A stretch of 64,000 nucleotides of DNA from Xanthomonas prunicola (GCF_002846205.1 NZ_PHKV01000012.1:18125-82124); one strand, 5' to 3'; numbered from the stretch's first letter, positions 18,310 to 29,381 are shown. The notes: generated from the letters alone by a model not told the origin. Translations and numbers: made by a program.

Positions 18310-19695
18310 ATGACTTCCAACGCTGTTCGCCACACGCCGACCGCCATGCCGGCAGCCGGGCCGGCTCCCGGACCGGAGTGTCCGGATGTCTTGATCGTCG
18401 GCGGCGGCCCGGCTGGCTGCGCTGCGGCCATCGCGCTTGCCGAGCTCGGCTGGTCCGTCACCCTGCTCGAGAAGGAGCAGCATCCGCGCTTTCATATCGG
18501 CGAATCGTTGCTGCCGATGAACATGCCGATTCTCGAACGCCTGGGCGTGCTCGAAGATGTGCGCGCCATCAGCGTGCTCAAGCGTGGCGCGGATTTTCCG
18601 AACGACAGCGGCGGCTACAACACGTTCCGTTTTTCGCACGCGCTCGATGCCAAGGCCGATTTCGCCTTCCAGGTGCCACGTGCGCAATTCGACCAGGTGC
18701 TGTTCCAGCGTGCGCGTGCGGTGGGCGTGGATGCACGCGAACAGGTCTGCATGGAGCAGGTCGTCTTCGACGGCGAACAGCCCGTACTGCAGGCACGCAC
18801 GGCAGATGGTGGCGTGCAGCACTTCCGCCCGCGCTATCTGCTTGATGCCAGCGGCCGCGATACCTTTCTGGGCACCCGCCTCAAGCTCAAACGTGCCAAT
18901 GCCAAGCACCAATCGGCCGCGTTGTTCAGCCACTTCCGCGGCGTGACACGCCGCCCGGGCGAGGATGCCGGCAACATCAGCATCTACCGGCATGCGCATG
19001 GCTGGATGTGGCTGATTCCCCTGCCGGACGACATCATGAGCGTGGGCGCAGTCTGCTACCCCGAGTACATGAAGACCCGCAAGGGCGACAGCGAGGGCTT
19101 TTTGATGCGCACGCTGGCGCTCAATCCGGAGCTCAATGCGCGCATGCTCGGTGCAGAGCGCGTGGCACCGGTGCATGCCACCGGCAATTACGCCTACGAA
19201 TGCACGCGCATGGCCGGGCCGCGCTGGTTGATGCTGGGCGATGCCTACACCTTCGTCGACCCGATGTTCTCCTCCGGCGTGTTTTTGGCCATGCACAGCG
19301 CCGAGCGCGGCGCAGCAATGGTGGATGCCGCACTGCGCGCGCCACAGTCGGAAGCAAAACTGCAGCGCGCCTTACAACGCGAACTGACGCGCGGCGTGGA
19401 TGAATTCAAGTGGTTCATCTACCGCTTCACCTCGCCCACCATGCGCGCCTTGTTCGCACAGCCGCAAAATACCTGGCAGGTGGAACAGGCGGTGGTGGCG
19501 ATGCTGGCCGGCGACGTGTTCGACAGCCCCAAAGTCCGCATCCGCCTGCGCGCCTTCCGCGCCCTGTACGCGCTCACCACTTTGTCGATGATGCCGCGCG
19601 CCTGGCAGTCGTGGCGCCAGCGCCGACGCCAGGCCAAGCTTGGCTTCGAGGGCGACACCTTGCAACGCGACACGCAACAACGAGACGCTCAATGA
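18310..19695 (+). CDS. FAD-dependent halogenase-like monooxygenase (second copy)
   Basis: A 461-residue flavoprotein of the tryptophan-halogenase/geranylgeranyl-reductase superfamily. The FAD fold GGGPAGCAAA appears near residues 33-42, FHIGESLLPMN follows at about 60, and WMWLIP at 232-237 fits the halogenase WxWxIP motif. LMLGDAYTFVDPMFSSGV near 305-322 is the second flavin motif. It is about 80 residues shorter than, and only distantly similar to, the copy at 8263. The pair may halogenate different positions, or one may be a monooxygenase. It shares an ATGA overlap with xanB2 downstream. The first 20 or so residues are low-complexity and the start is less certain. Confidence 0.83.
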   Translation: MTSNAVRHTPTAMPAAGPAPGPECPDVLIVGGGPAGCAAAIALAELGWSVTLLEKEQHPRFHIGESLLPMNMPILERLGVLEDVRAISVLKRGADFPNDSGGYNTFRFSHALDAKADFAFQVPRAQFDQVLFQRARAVGVDAREQVCMEQVVFDGEQPVLQARTADGGVQHFRPRYLLDASGRDTFLGTRLKLKRANAKHQSAALFSHFRGVTRRPGEDAGNISIYRHAHGWMWLIPLPDDIMSVGAVCYPEYMKTRKGDSEGFLMRTLALNPELNARMLGAERVAPVHATGNYAYECTRMAGPRWLMLGDAYTFVDPMFSSGVFLAMHSAERGAAMVDAALRAPQSEAKLQRALQRELTRGVDEFKWFIYRFTSPTMRALFAQPQNTWQVEQAVVAMLAGDVFDSPKVRIRLRAFRALYALTTLSMMPRAWQSWRQRRRQAKLGFEGDTLQRDTQQRDAQ

Positions 19696-20699
19696 CCGCT
19701 TCCCAGGCCCAGACCACGCACGCCGTGCGCCATCACCGGCTGCAGGTCGACTATGTCGACCAGACCGACCCTGCCGTGCTGCTGGCCGACCCGCAGGTGC
19801 TGGCCGTATTCGGCTTCGGCACCGCGGCGCCGCGCCTGGACGACCCGCGCTACCTGCGCGTGCCGTTGCAGCCGTATCAGGCCGAGGTGCTGGAGGTGTG
19901 GCGGACCGATGCGCCGGTGCGCAGCGGGCGCCATGGCAACATCGCCTGGTCCAGCGATGGGCACCTGCAGTTCGGCGTGATCGAGATCGACGAGCAGAAT
20001 GTCGATATCGAAGAAGCCGCCGCAAGGGCGTATGCGGAAATCACCGCCTTCGTCAGCAACAGCCAGACGCCGCGGTTACTGCGGATCTGGAATTACCTCG
20101 ACGCCATCACCCTGGGTAGCGGCGACCGCGAACGTTACCGGCAATTCTGCGTGGGCCGCGCACGCGGGTTGGGCGCATTCGACACCGCGCAGTTGCCGGC
20201 CGCCACCGCGGTGGGCCGTTGCGACGCCGAGCGCATCATCCAGATCTACTGGCTGGCGGCCGCCAATGCCGGTACGCCGCTGGAAAACCCGCGCCAGGTC
20301 AGCGCCTACAACTACCCGCGCCAGTACGGCCCGCAACCGCCCAGCTTCGCCCGCGCCATGCTGCCGCCGGCCGGCAGCGACATGCCATTGCTGTTGTCAG
20401 GCACCGCTGCCGTGGTGGGCCACGCCTCGATGCACACCGGCCAGTTGCTGGCGCAGCTGGAAGAAACCTTTGCCAACTTCGACGCGTTGCTCGGCGCCGC
20501 GCGCCAGCATGCAACTGCGCTGCCTGCGCAGTTCGGTGCTGGCACCCGCCTGAAAGTCTATGTGCGCGAGCGCGACGACCTGCCCAAGGTTGCGCAAGCA
20601 CTGGACGCCCGCTTCGGCGCTGCGGTCCCGCGCCTGCTGCTGCACGCGGTGATCTGCCGCGATGAGCTGGCAGTGGAGATCGATGGGGTGCATGGGTAA
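19692..20699 (+). CDS. xanB2: Chorismatase making 3- and 4-hydroxybenzoate
   Basis: A 335-residue protein of the chorismatase (RidA-like, formerly pteridine-dependent dioxygenase-like) family. Recognisable stretches are LRIWNYLDAI, VGRARGLGAF, SAYNYPRQYGPQPPSFARAM and LLLSGTAAVVGHASMH, the last two holding the substrate-binding region. In X. campestris XanB2 hydrolyses chorismate to 3-hydroxybenzoate (pigment starter) and 4-hydroxybenzoate (also feeding coenzyme Q); that is known family biology, not visible here. The ATG at 19692 overlaps the halogenase stop, so the two are translated together. It is the last plus-strand gene of the locus and converges on xanA2. Confidence 0.9.
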   Translation: MTASQAQTTHAVRHHRLQVDYVDQTDPAVLLADPQVLAVFGFGTAAPRLDDPRYLRVPLQPYQAEVLEVWRTDAPVRSGRHGNIAWSSDGHLQFGVIEIDEQNVDIEEAAARAYAEITAFVSNSQTPRLLRIWNYLDAITLGSGDRERYRQFCVGRARGLGAFDTAQLPAATAVGRCDAERIIQIYWLAAANAGTPLENPRQVSAYNYPRQYGPQPPSFARAMLPPAGSDMPLLLSGTAAVVGHASMHTGQLLAQLEETFANFDALLGAARQHATALPAQFGAGTRLKVYVRERDDLPKVAQALDARFGAAVPRLLLHAVICRDELAVEIDGVHG

Positions 20700-21029
20700 A
20701 CCTCCTTGCCGCGGAGGCCATCTGCGGCAGTCGGTTGAGCAGCAATGACTGAGCAGGCGATGCGGGAGGACGTGACGTGGGAGTTTTTTGCGCCATGCGT
20801 CTCCAGCACAGCACCGAAGGCATCAGACAGTTGCTGACAAATGGTGGGACACCACTGCTTTTAAGCTGACGTCTCCCACACGGACTGAGCTGCCACGTTG
20901 AGGCAACGCTCAGTGCCCTGCGTCAAACACGCCTGCTTGCGCGTTTTTCGCGCGCTGTCTGCAGACAGTCAGCGCCAAACTGACCGTCACGTCATTCGCC
21001 TGACTGCTGCACGCACGCGCTTGGGTCGC
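20700..21029. other. Non-coding gap between convergent xanB2 and xanA2
   Basis: No credible gene. It holds three inverted repeats: TGCCGC-(11 nt)-GCGGCA at about 20707-20729, a GCGCG-TTTTT-CGCGC hairpin near 20940-20954, and just after it the perfect 14-bp palindrome CTGTCTGCAGACAG. Any of them could end transcription from one side, but none is followed by a clean T tract. Confidence 0.5.
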
Positions 21030-22373
21030 TCAGCCGTTGAGCAACCCAAGCACCACATCGCGCGGCAGTTTGCCGGTTTCGTTGCGTGGCAATGCGGCGA
21101 CTTTGCGCAGGCGGCGCGGCAGAAAGACGGGATCCACGCTGACGCGCAGTGCGGCCAGCACCTGGGCTTCGTCCAGCGTGGGTGCGACCACCAGCGCGGC
21201 GATGCGGCCGACGGCCTGGCCGGGGTCGGGCGCGAGTTGCACGATGATGCCATCGACCACGCCGGGAATGGCGAGCAGGCGCCGAGTGAGATCGGCCAGC
21301 GATGCGCGTTTTCCGGCGATTTCCAGCAGATCGGCCTGACGGCCGCGCACCTGAAAACGGCCGTCGTCTGCCACGTCCATCATGTCGGCCAGCAACACCG
21401 GTGCGGCCAGATGCGGCGCATGCACCAGCGTGCCCGCAGCCTGCGTTTCCAACCGCACGCCGGGCAAGGGCGTCCACGCCGCTTCCAATGCCGTGCGACG
21501 CACGGCGAACACGCACGTTTCGGTGGAGCCGAACATCTCGCGCACTTCACCGCCGAAACGCGCTTCGGCGGCAGCGGCAATTTCCGGCGCCAGCGGTGCA
21601 GTGGCCGACACGATGCCGGCCAGCGGCGGCAATGCCACACCCGATTCGACCAATGCACGCAGATGCACCGGCGTGGTCACCAAGACACGCGGCGCGGGAA
21701 TATCGGCCAGCGCACGTGCCACATCGTCCGGAAAGAACGGCCGCCCGGCGTGCACTGCCAGGGTGGTCACCATCGGCAACAGCACCGACAACTCCATGCC
21801 ATACATGTGCTGCGGCGGCACCGTGGCGACCACGTGCGGCACGGCGTCGGTGTGCGCCCACAGGCTTTCCAGCGCGACCAGATCCTGGCGCGTGCTGGTC
21901 AGGAAACTGCCCCAGGTCTTCGGATTGGGTTGCGGACTGCCGGTGCTGCCGGAGGTGAAACCGATCGCCACCAGTGCATCGTCGGCCAGTTGCGGAATCG
22001 GGCCCTCGGCCTGCGGCAATTCGGCCGGCAGCTGCCAATACCGCGGCGGCGCGAGCTCCAACTCCAGATCGCCCAGGCAATACGCGTCGACGTGGCGCGC
22101 CTGCACTTCGCCCACTACGGCGGGTGCGCGCGACGATGGCAGCAGCGACACCTGACCGCGCAGCGCACACGCATAGAACGCCACCATGAAACGGTAGCGG
22201 TCCTCGCACAGATTCACCGCGTGACTGCCCGCGGGCAGCTGCTGCGCCAGACCGTGCACATGCGCGATGAAGGTGGCCAGATCGACTGACTGCCCCGCGC
22301 GCCAGGCCAGCGGCCGGTCCAGCGCACCAACAGCCATCGGATGGGAAATAGCGGGAGCGGGCTGGCTGGACAT
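21030..22373 (-). CDS. xanA2: AMP-dependent ligase activating 3-hydroxybenzoate
   Basis: A 447-residue adenylate-forming enzyme. The A3 phosphate-binding loop is GFTSGSTGSPQPNPKTWGS (around 155-172), the A5 motif is MFGSTETCVF, and the C-terminal catalytic lysine lies in NETGKLPRD, about 15 residues before the end. It is shorter than acyl-CoA synthetases, as usual for the aryl-polyene starter ligases. In X. campestris the equivalent enzyme loads 3-hydroxybenzoate onto the ACP. The start at 22373 (MSSQPAPAISHP) is preferred over longer forms whose extra residues look like non-coding translation. It is a single-gene unit facing xanB2. Confidence 0.85.
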   Translation of the reverse strand: MSSQPAPAISHPMAVGALDRPLAWRAGQSVDLATFIAHVHGLAQQLPAGSHAVNLCEDRYRFMVAFYACALRGQVSLLPSSRAPAVVGEVQARHVDAYCLGDLELELAPPRYWQLPAELPQAEGPIPQLADDALVAIGFTSGSTGSPQPNPKTWGSFLTSTRQDLVALESLWAHTDAVPHVVATVPPQHMYGMELSVLLPMVTTLAVHAGRPFFPDDVARALADIPAPRVLVTTPVHLRALVESGVALPPLAGIVSATAPLAPEIAAAAEARFGGEVREMFGSTETCVFAVRRTALEAAWTPLPGVRLETQAAGTLVHAPHLAAPVLLADMMDVADDGRFQVRGRQADLLEIAGKRASLADLTRRLLAIPGVVDGIIVQLAPDPGQAVGRIAALVVAPTLDEAQVLAALRVSVDPVFLPRRLRKVAALPRNETGKLPRDVVLGLLNG

Positions 22374-22969
22374 GAAAACCGACGGTCGCAAAAGCGCGCT
22401 AGCTTGGCCGCCACCCGCGCTGCTGGCAAGTCGGGAGGTTCCCTCTGCGGCAAGCCGCGTTGATCGACCCGAGCGCGTGCTATGCCGATGGCTTGCGCAA
22501 TTGCGTGCGCGGCGCGTGCCTTGTGCGGTACGGCACATCCTCTGCTCGCCGGTCGGGATCCTGCATCGGCGTGGCAGCGCCAGGCGCTGCGATGCGTCGA
22601 TTCGCTTCGGGCGTGGACGGCTGTGGTGCGATACCTCTGCACAGGTACGTTTGCCATATTCCTGCGACAGTTCCCCCGGATTGGTCTGCGCTTGTGCCAG
22701 CCCGGCACGCACGCATGGCGTCGCCAGCCCAGTAGAGTTGAGGAGTTCATTTTTTCGCTGTCGTCTCGCGCCTGGCTGATGCCACGCGCCGCTGTCGCCT
22801 GCAGCTGCGTGCCTTGCGCAGCGCTCGACCTGGTCGCGGCCGCTAATCGCGAGAAATTGGTTGTTGGCTCGCGCTGCCTGCAGCCACGCACGTATGACCT
22901 GTGGCCCAGGCCCGCCACGGAGGCGAACTGCTAGGCTTGCGCGCTCTCCTTTGCGTCCAGCCGTGTCCG
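22374..22969. other. 596-bp divergent intergenic region
   Basis: It separates xanA2 (minus) from the DPP-IV gene (plus). Open frames here are short and not protein-like. Promoters for both genes must lie inside, but no strong -35/-10 pair or operator stands out. Confidence 0.5.
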
Positions 22970-25339
22970 ATGCCCAGATTGTTGCCGTTGACCCTTCTGC
23001 TGCTGGCCGTCACTGTGCATGCGCAGTCTGCCGCCCCACTCACCATCGAACAGGCGATGGCCGATCCGGACTGGATCGGGCCGTCGGTGGACCAGGCCTG
23101 GTGGCAATGGGACGGCAAACAGGTGCAATACCTGCTCAAGCGCAACGGCAGCCCGGTCCGCGACACCTATCGCCAGAGCACTGGCGGCGGCACTGCCGAA
23201 CGTGTGGCCGACTCCGCGCGCGCCGGCCTGGATGCGGCAAACCCCAGTTACGACGCCACCCGTCAGCGCATGTTGTTCGCGCGTAATGGCGACATCTTCC
23301 TGCGCGATCTGCGCTCGGGCGCGCTGACTCAGCTGACCCGCAGCAACGAGATCGAATCGCGTCCGCAGTTCGCTAGCGACGGCGGTGCGATCTGGCGCGC
23401 GGGCAACAACTGGTACCACTGGCGTGCCGATGGCGGCACCGCGCAGGTCGCGGTGGTCAAGGCCGAGCGCGACCCCAACGCCGCCCCCAAGGCCGATGTG
23501 CTGCGCGAGCAGCAACTGGCCACGCTGGCGACCTTGCGCCGCGACAAGGAGCAACGCGACGCGCTGCGCACGCAGGAAGACGCCTGGCGACGCGCCGATA
23601 CCACGCGTGCGGCAGCGCCGGTGTATCTGGGCGATGAGGTGGAGATCGTCGACAGCGCGTTGTCGCCGGACGGCCGTCATCTGCTGGTGGTGACCCAGGC
23701 CAAGAACGCCGAAGAAGGCCAGGCCGGCAAGATGCCTAAATACGTGACCGAATCCGGTTACGAAGAATTCCAGGAAGTGCGCACCCGCGTCGGCCGCAAT
23801 GCACCGGTGGCGCATGCGCTGTGGCTGGTGGATGTCAGTGCCGGCACGGCCAAGTCGCTGTCCTTCGACCCCCTGCCGGGCATTGCCACCGACCCGCTGG
23901 CGGCCTTGCGCAAGGCCGCCAAGCGCGACGCACTCAAGGGCAACCGCGCGGTACGTGTGGAAAGCGATGGCGACGGCAGCGGGCCGGCGGTGCACTGGAG
24001 CGAGGACGGCCGCAACGTGGCGGTGGAAATTCGTGCGGTGGACAACAAGGACCGCTGGATCGCCAGCGTGGACCTGGACAAGGCCACGCTGCAGCCGCGT
24101 CACCGCCTGAGCGATAGCGCCTGGATCAACTGGGAGTTCAACGATTTCGGCTGGCTGCCCGACAACCGCACGCTGTGGCTGCTCTCGGAAGAATCCGGCT
24201 ATTCGCAGCTGTACACCGTGGAAGGCAACGGCAAACCGCGCCAGCGCACGCGCGGCAAGTGGGAGGTGTCGATGCCGGTGCCCAGCGCCGATGGCAACGG
24301 CATGTTCTTCCTGTGCAACCAGAAATGGCCGGGCGATTACGAGGTCTGCAAGCTCGACCTGCGCAACGACCAGCTCACCGAAGTGACTGCATTGAACGGC
24401 GTGGAAGGCTTCAGCCTGTCGCCGAACGGGCAGCAGTTGCTGGTGAGTTACTCGGGCAGTTACCTGCCGCCGCAGCTGGCGGTGGTACCGGCCACCGGTG
24501 GCCAGGCCAGCGTGCTCACCGACACGCGCACGCCCGCATTCAAGGCGCAGCCGTGGATTGCGCCGCAGTACGTGCAAGTGCCGTCCAAACATGGCGCCGG
24601 CACGGTCTGGGGCAAGTATTACGGGCCGACCAATCCCGAGCCGGGCAAGCAGTATCCGATCGTGATGTTCGTGCACGGCGCCGGGTACCTGCAGAACGTC
24701 TCCGAGCGCTACACGCCGTATTTCCGCGAGCAGATGTTCCACAACCTGCTGGTGCAGCAGGGCTACATCGTGTTGGATCTGGACTACCGCGCCTCCGAAG
24801 GCTACGGCCGCGATTGGCGCACCGCGATCTATCGCAACATGGGCCACCCGGAGCTGGACGATTATCTGGACGGGTTGGACTGGCTGGTCTCCACCAAGCA
24901 GGGCGATCGCTCACGCGTCGGCATCTATGGCGGCTCGTACGGCGGCTTCATGACGTATATGGCGCTGTTCCGCAGCCCCGGCACCTTCAAGGCCGGCGCG
25001 GCGCTGCGACCGGTCGGCGACTGGATGCAGTACAACCACGAGTACACCTCCAACATCCTCAACACGCCCGAGCTCGATCCGGAGGCCTACAAGACCTCTT
25101 CGCCGATCAACTACGCCGAGGGCTTGCGCGACCATCTGCTGATCGCCCACGGCATGATCGACGACAACGTGTTCTTCAAGGACTCGGTCGACATGACGCA
25201 GAAATTGATGGAGCTGCACAAGGACAACTGGCAGGTAGCGCCGTACCCATTGGAACGCCACGGCTTTACACGTGCCGATTCGTGGCTGGACGAGTACAAG
25301 CGCATCCTCAAGCTGTTCAACGAGCAAGTGAAGCCTTAA
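22970..25339 (+). CDS. Secreted dipeptidyl-peptidase IV-type S9 peptidase
   Basis: A 789-residue serine peptidase. The signal peptide MPRLLPLTLLLLAVTVHAQS directs it to the periplasm. Residues about 30-530 form the N-terminal beta-propeller (DPPIV_N), and the alpha/beta-hydrolase domain carries Ser656 in YGGSYGGFM, Asp731/732 in MIDDNVFF and His764 in ERHGFTR, so the catalytic triad is complete. DPP-IV enzymes remove Xaa-Pro dipeptides from oligopeptides. The ATG at 22970 is chosen because it starts the signal peptide. It is a single-gene unit. A related role in peptide nutrition or virulence in Xanthomonas is possible but not shown by the sequence. Confidence 0.9.
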   Translation: MPRLLPLTLLLLAVTVHAQSAAPLTIEQAMADPDWIGPSVDQAWWQWDGKQVQYLLKRNGSPVRDTYRQSTGGGTAERVADSARAGLDAANPSYDATRQRMLFARNGDIFLRDLRSGALTQLTRSNEIESRPQFASDGGAIWRAGNNWYHWRADGGTAQVAVVKAERDPNAAPKADVLREQQLATLATLRRDKEQRDALRTQEDAWRRADTTRAAAPVYLGDEVEIVDSALSPDGRHLLVVTQAKNAEEGQAGKMPKYVTESGYEEFQEVRTRVGRNAPVAHALWLVDVSAGTAKSLSFDPLPGIATDPLAALRKAAKRDALKGNRAVRVESDGDGSGPAVHWSEDGRNVAVEIRAVDNKDRWIASVDLDKATLQPRHRLSDSAWINWEFNDFGWLPDNRTLWLLSEESGYSQLYTVEGNGKPRQRTRGKWEVSMPVPSADGNGMFFLCNQKWPGDYEVCKLDLRNDQLTEVTALNGVEGFSLSPNGQQLLVSYSGSYLPPQLAVVPATGGQASVLTDTRTPAFKAQPWIAPQYVQVPSKHGAGTVWGKYYGPTNPEPGKQYPIVMFVHGAGYLQNVSERYTPYFREQMFHNLLVQQGYIVLDLDYRASEGYGRDWRTAIYRNMGHPELDDYLDGLDWLVSTKQGDRSRVGIYGGSYGGFMTYMALFRSPGTFKAGAALRPVGDWMQYNHEYTSNILNTPELDPEAYKTSSPINYAEGLRDHLLIAHGMIDDNVFFKDSVDMTQKLMELHKDNWQVAPYPLERHGFTRADSWLDEYKRILKLFNEQVKP

Positions 25340-25651
25340 ACCCGGTGAAACGGCGCGTGTCGGCTCCCAGATGGATGTGGGCCACACGCGCAGCGCTCAG
25401 GCGTTGCACGTGTCCGTCGCCGCGGCTGCGCAATCAGGAACAGAGCCCGCAGCGACACGACACGCAAGCCAACGCACGCAGCTTGGTTGCTCTGCACTCA
25501 CCTGTTGCTACGCAAGTGGCTCTAAGCTTGGGGCAGGATCGGTAACGCGCCATTGCTGCGCGTGCGCCGCTGCATCGGTCCGCCACATGACCGGTGCGCC
25601 GCCGGCATGGCGGCGCTTCCACTCACCACTGGCGCAGGGAAGGGACACGCG
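25340..25651. other. 312-bp gap upstream of the hypothetical pair
   Basis: No gene is apparent. The frame of the following gene stays open to 25553, but the upstream residues are Cys/Arg-rich and non-protein-like, so the start at 25652 is kept and the region is taken as leader and promoter. Confidence 0.45.
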
Positions 25652-26368
25652 ATGGGTCTGTGGGACCGGTTATTTGGACGCAAGAGCGCAGCGGCAAACA
25701 CGCCGCGCACAGAACCGACGGCAGCCCCTGTCGCTGCCACAGACGCGTCGGAGGCGGCGGCCGAGATCGACCCCGCGCTGCAACCGGCACTGACTGCATT
25801 TCAGCGTGGCGACCATGTGGGTGCCTATAACGCTGCGCAGGCGCAGCTCCACCTTGGTGCGGACGCGCAGCGCCTGTGCGCCCTGTCGTTGAGCGCACTG
25901 GACCGCTATCGCGAGGCCTACCCGCACTGGCTGGCGCTCTACGAGCTGGAGCCCACCGCACACAACGCACTGCAGCTGGCGACCACCTCGGTGATGTGCA
26001 ACGAGATCGATCGTGGTGAGCAGTGGTTGCTGACTTTCGACGACCTCAACGCGCAGGAGCGATCGACCTCGCCTGCCACCGCGCGCACCAGCTTCCTCAC
26101 CGCACTCACCCGCGCCGGCCACGGTGCGCACGCGCTGCCGCACCTGGAATGGTTGCGCGAAGCGTATGCCGGCATGTCGATTACCGACAGCCACTTCCTG
26201 TACGTGCGCGGGCTGCCGTTTCTCGACGCCTTTCTTGAGCGCAGCACCCCCCTGTTGCGCGAATGCCTGCCAGCCGACGCAGTGCCTGAGTGGTACGCGC
26301 AACTGCAACCTGCGCTGGATCCTCACGGCCAGGCGATGGTGGCCGCCCACATCGCATCGCTGCAATGA
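25652..26368 (+). CDS. Hypothetical soluble protein with TPR-like helices
   Basis: A 238-residue protein not recognised as a named family. It starts MGLWDRLFGRKSAA, an amphipathic basic N-terminus often seen in membrane-peripheral proteins, then a low-complexity Ala/Thr/Pro linker (about 15-45). A helical region follows with TPR-like spacing: LTAFQRGDHVGAYNAAQAQL, DRYREAYPHWLALYELEP. GAHALPHLEWLREAYAGM adds a further helix pair. It probably acts as a binding scaffold. Its stop overlaps the start of the small membrane protein by 4 bp, so the two are co-translated and may work together. Confidence 0.7.
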   Translation: MGLWDRLFGRKSAAANTPRTEPTAAPVAATDASEAAAEIDPALQPALTAFQRGDHVGAYNAAQAQLHLGADAQRLCALSLSALDRYREAYPHWLALYELEPTAHNALQLATTSVMCNEIDRGEQWLLTFDDLNAQERSTSPATARTSFLTALTRAGHGAHALPHLEWLREAYAGMSITDSHFLYVRGLPFLDAFLERSTPLLRECLPADAVPEWYAQLQPALDPHGQAMVAAHIASLQ

Positions 26369-26925
26369 GCGCCATGCAACCAACCTCGGCACGGCAGCGC
26401 GGCGGCCTGGTCACCCCCTTGGCGTGGGTCTCGTTGTTGCTGGGAGTGGTCAGTGTGCTGGCCAATCTGGTGCAGATCGCGATGATCGCGCTGACGCCGG
26501 ATGCAGCAGCGTTAGGACTGCCCGAAGGCATCACCCTGCCCCACTCGTGGCAATGGCTGATCGACCACGCGATGTCGCTCTCTGTCGCCGGCGTGGTGCT
26601 CTCAGCGGCCTTCTCCTGGTTGAGTTGGGCGCTGCTACGGCGGCGCGAGTGGGCACGGGTGGGCTTCGTGGCGGTGTTGCTGGTGACCGGACTCCTTAAT
26701 TTTGGCGGGCTGGCGTTGATCGGGCCATTGTTCGACGGCTTACAAACGCTGTTGCCCGCCGATGTGCTGCAAAGCCCGGAGTGGCCACAAATGCAGGCGC
26801 GTTTGCAGGCCACCCAGCAGATGGCGCTGGTCCTCACCGGCCTGGGTGCACTGGCGATCGGCTGCGTGCACGCAGCATTGGCATGGCGGCTCTGCACACC
26901 TGCTGTCCGCGCGGAGTTTTCTTAG
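26365..26925 (+). CDS. Four-span hypothetical membrane protein
   Basis: A 186-residue protein with four hydrophobic spans (near residues 18-42, 70-92, 100-125 and 152-175) and short loops. No motif of a known transporter or enzyme is visible. It is co-translated with the preceding TPR-like protein through an ATGA overlap, which is the only functional hint. The start at 26365 is fixed by that overlap. Confidence 0.7.
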   Translation: MSAMQPTSARQRGGLVTPLAWVSLLLGVVSVLANLVQIAMIALTPDAAALGLPEGITLPHSWQWLIDHAMSLSVAGVVLSAAFSWLSWALLRRREWARVGFVAVLLVTGLLNFGGLALIGPLFDGLQTLLPADVLQSPEWPQMQARLQATQQMALVLTGLGALAIGCVHAALAWRLCTPAVRAEFS

Positions 26926-28192
<1,267 letters not shown>

Positions 28193-28617
28193 TTCCAACG
28201 CCGCTCTCAGGCGCGACGTCGCTGCGGACGTCGACGCAGGGCGGTGGCAATGGCGGACACGTTGCAGCGCGCGTCCTGGGCAACTGCGCTGCCTGCCGAC
28301 GGCTTGATCAACCGTGCATCATCGATGCGCCAAATTGCTTGGCGCCTGCGCGGCGCCGTGGCGGATCGCTCGACGCCACAGCGCTGTGCTCCTTAGCAGA
28401 ATGCACGCTCCGGCCAGTGCAAGCAGCCGCGCCGAGTGCCCATCGATCTCGCGTAGGTCTGCCGTCACGGCACCGCCGTCGGTGCACGGGCTGGCAGCAC
28501 GCCCCCAACCGCTGCTGAAGCCAATCAGGCATCGCGCATTTGGTTCGCTTGCGGAAAGGGGGCCGAAAGGTCGCTTGCCTACCGTGGCACCCATCTTGTG
28601 CTGCTGTCGGTGTCTGC
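28193..28617. other. 425-bp gap before the HAD-aminotransferase operon
   Basis: No gene is supported. A GACGTC-(6 nt)-GACGTC inverted repeat lies just after the hemF stop (about 28214-28231) and may end that transcript, but no T tract follows. The promoter of the downstream four-gene operon should be here. Confidence 0.45.
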
Positions 28618-29337
28618 ATGTCCTCTTCCGCTGGAGTGTCCTGGAGCGTTCTGTGCGATTTCGATGGGACCATCGGACTGCAGGATGTGATCGACAGCTT
28701 GCTGGAGCGTTTTGGGCTGACCGGATGGGAAGTGCTGGAGGCGCGCTGGCAGGCGGGCTTGATCGGCTCGGCCGAATGCATGCGTGGTCAGGTCGCGCTG
28801 TTGGACATGAGCGCGCTGCAGTTGCAGCAGCATCTGGACGGGTTGCAGATCGACCCGGCGTTCGCGCGCTTTGCCGCAGCTGTGGCCGCGCGCGGCTTGC
28901 CGCTGCAGATCGTCAGCGACGGCCTGGACCATCCGATCCAACTGCTGCTGGCACGCCACGCGCTCGATCATTTACCGGTCGCGGCCAACCGCCTGTGCAT
29001 CACTGAGCATCCGCGGCGATGGACGTTGCAATCGCCCTATCAAGCTCAGGGTTGCAACGCCGGCACCTGCAAATGCGCGCAGATCTGCCGCGCGCGCGAA
29101 CGAACGCAGCAGCGCGTGCTGTTGATCGGCGACGGCACCTCGGATTTTTGCGGTGCCAGCCGCGCCGACTACGTCTTTGCCAAACATCGTCTGATCGACC
29201 ACTGCCGGCTGCACGGCATCGCGCATCGCCCCATCGCCGACTTTGCCGATGCGCTGGAGCTGCTGCCAGCCCTGCTCGACGGCGATCTCGCCCCCGAACC
29301 TGCGGCGTTCAGCGAACCGGCCCTGCTGTGCAGCTAA
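28618..29337 (+). CDS. MtnX-like HAD-superfamily phosphatase
   Basis: A 239-residue HAD-IB phosphatase. Motif I is DFDGTIGLQDVID with the nucleophilic Asp14 and acid Asp16, motif II is the serine in VSDGLDHPI, and motif IV is IGDGTSDFCGA. It resembles MtnX (enolase-phosphate phosphatase of methionine salvage) and phosphoserine phosphatases, but an unusual Cys cluster CNAGTCKCAQIC near residues 145-156 could bind a metal or be redox active. It opens a tight operon with an aminotransferase, a FemAB-like acyltransferase and an arginase-like protein, so a role in making a phosphorylated amino-acid-type intermediate is more likely than methionine salvage. Confidence 0.8.
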   Translation: MSSSAGVSWSVLCDFDGTIGLQDVIDSLLERFGLTGWEVLEARWQAGLIGSAECMRGQVALLDMSALQLQQHLDGLQIDPAFARFAAAVAARGLPLQIVSDGLDHPIQLLLARHALDHLPVAANRLCITEHPRRWTLQSPYQAQGCNAGTCKCAQICRARERTQQRVLLIGDGTSDFCGASRADYVFAKHRLIDHCRLHGIAHRPIADFADALELLPALLDGDLAPEPAAFSEPALLCS

Positions 29338-29381
29338 GCACTCCCTCTTCTTCCGCCTTCACCCGAACAACGGATCCTGCG

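Noticed and set aside
20707..20729. TGCCGC/GCGGCA hairpin as the xanB2 terminator
   Set aside because: No T tract follows, so it is recorded only as part of the intergenic description.
22931..24847. 638-codon minus-strand open frame
   Set aside because: Antisense to the DPP-IV peptidase, whose catalytic motifs are complete; the antisense product resembles no protein.
28214..28231. GACGTC inverted repeat after hemF as a terminator or operator
   Set aside because: Short arms, no T tract, and GACGTC is common in this base composition.
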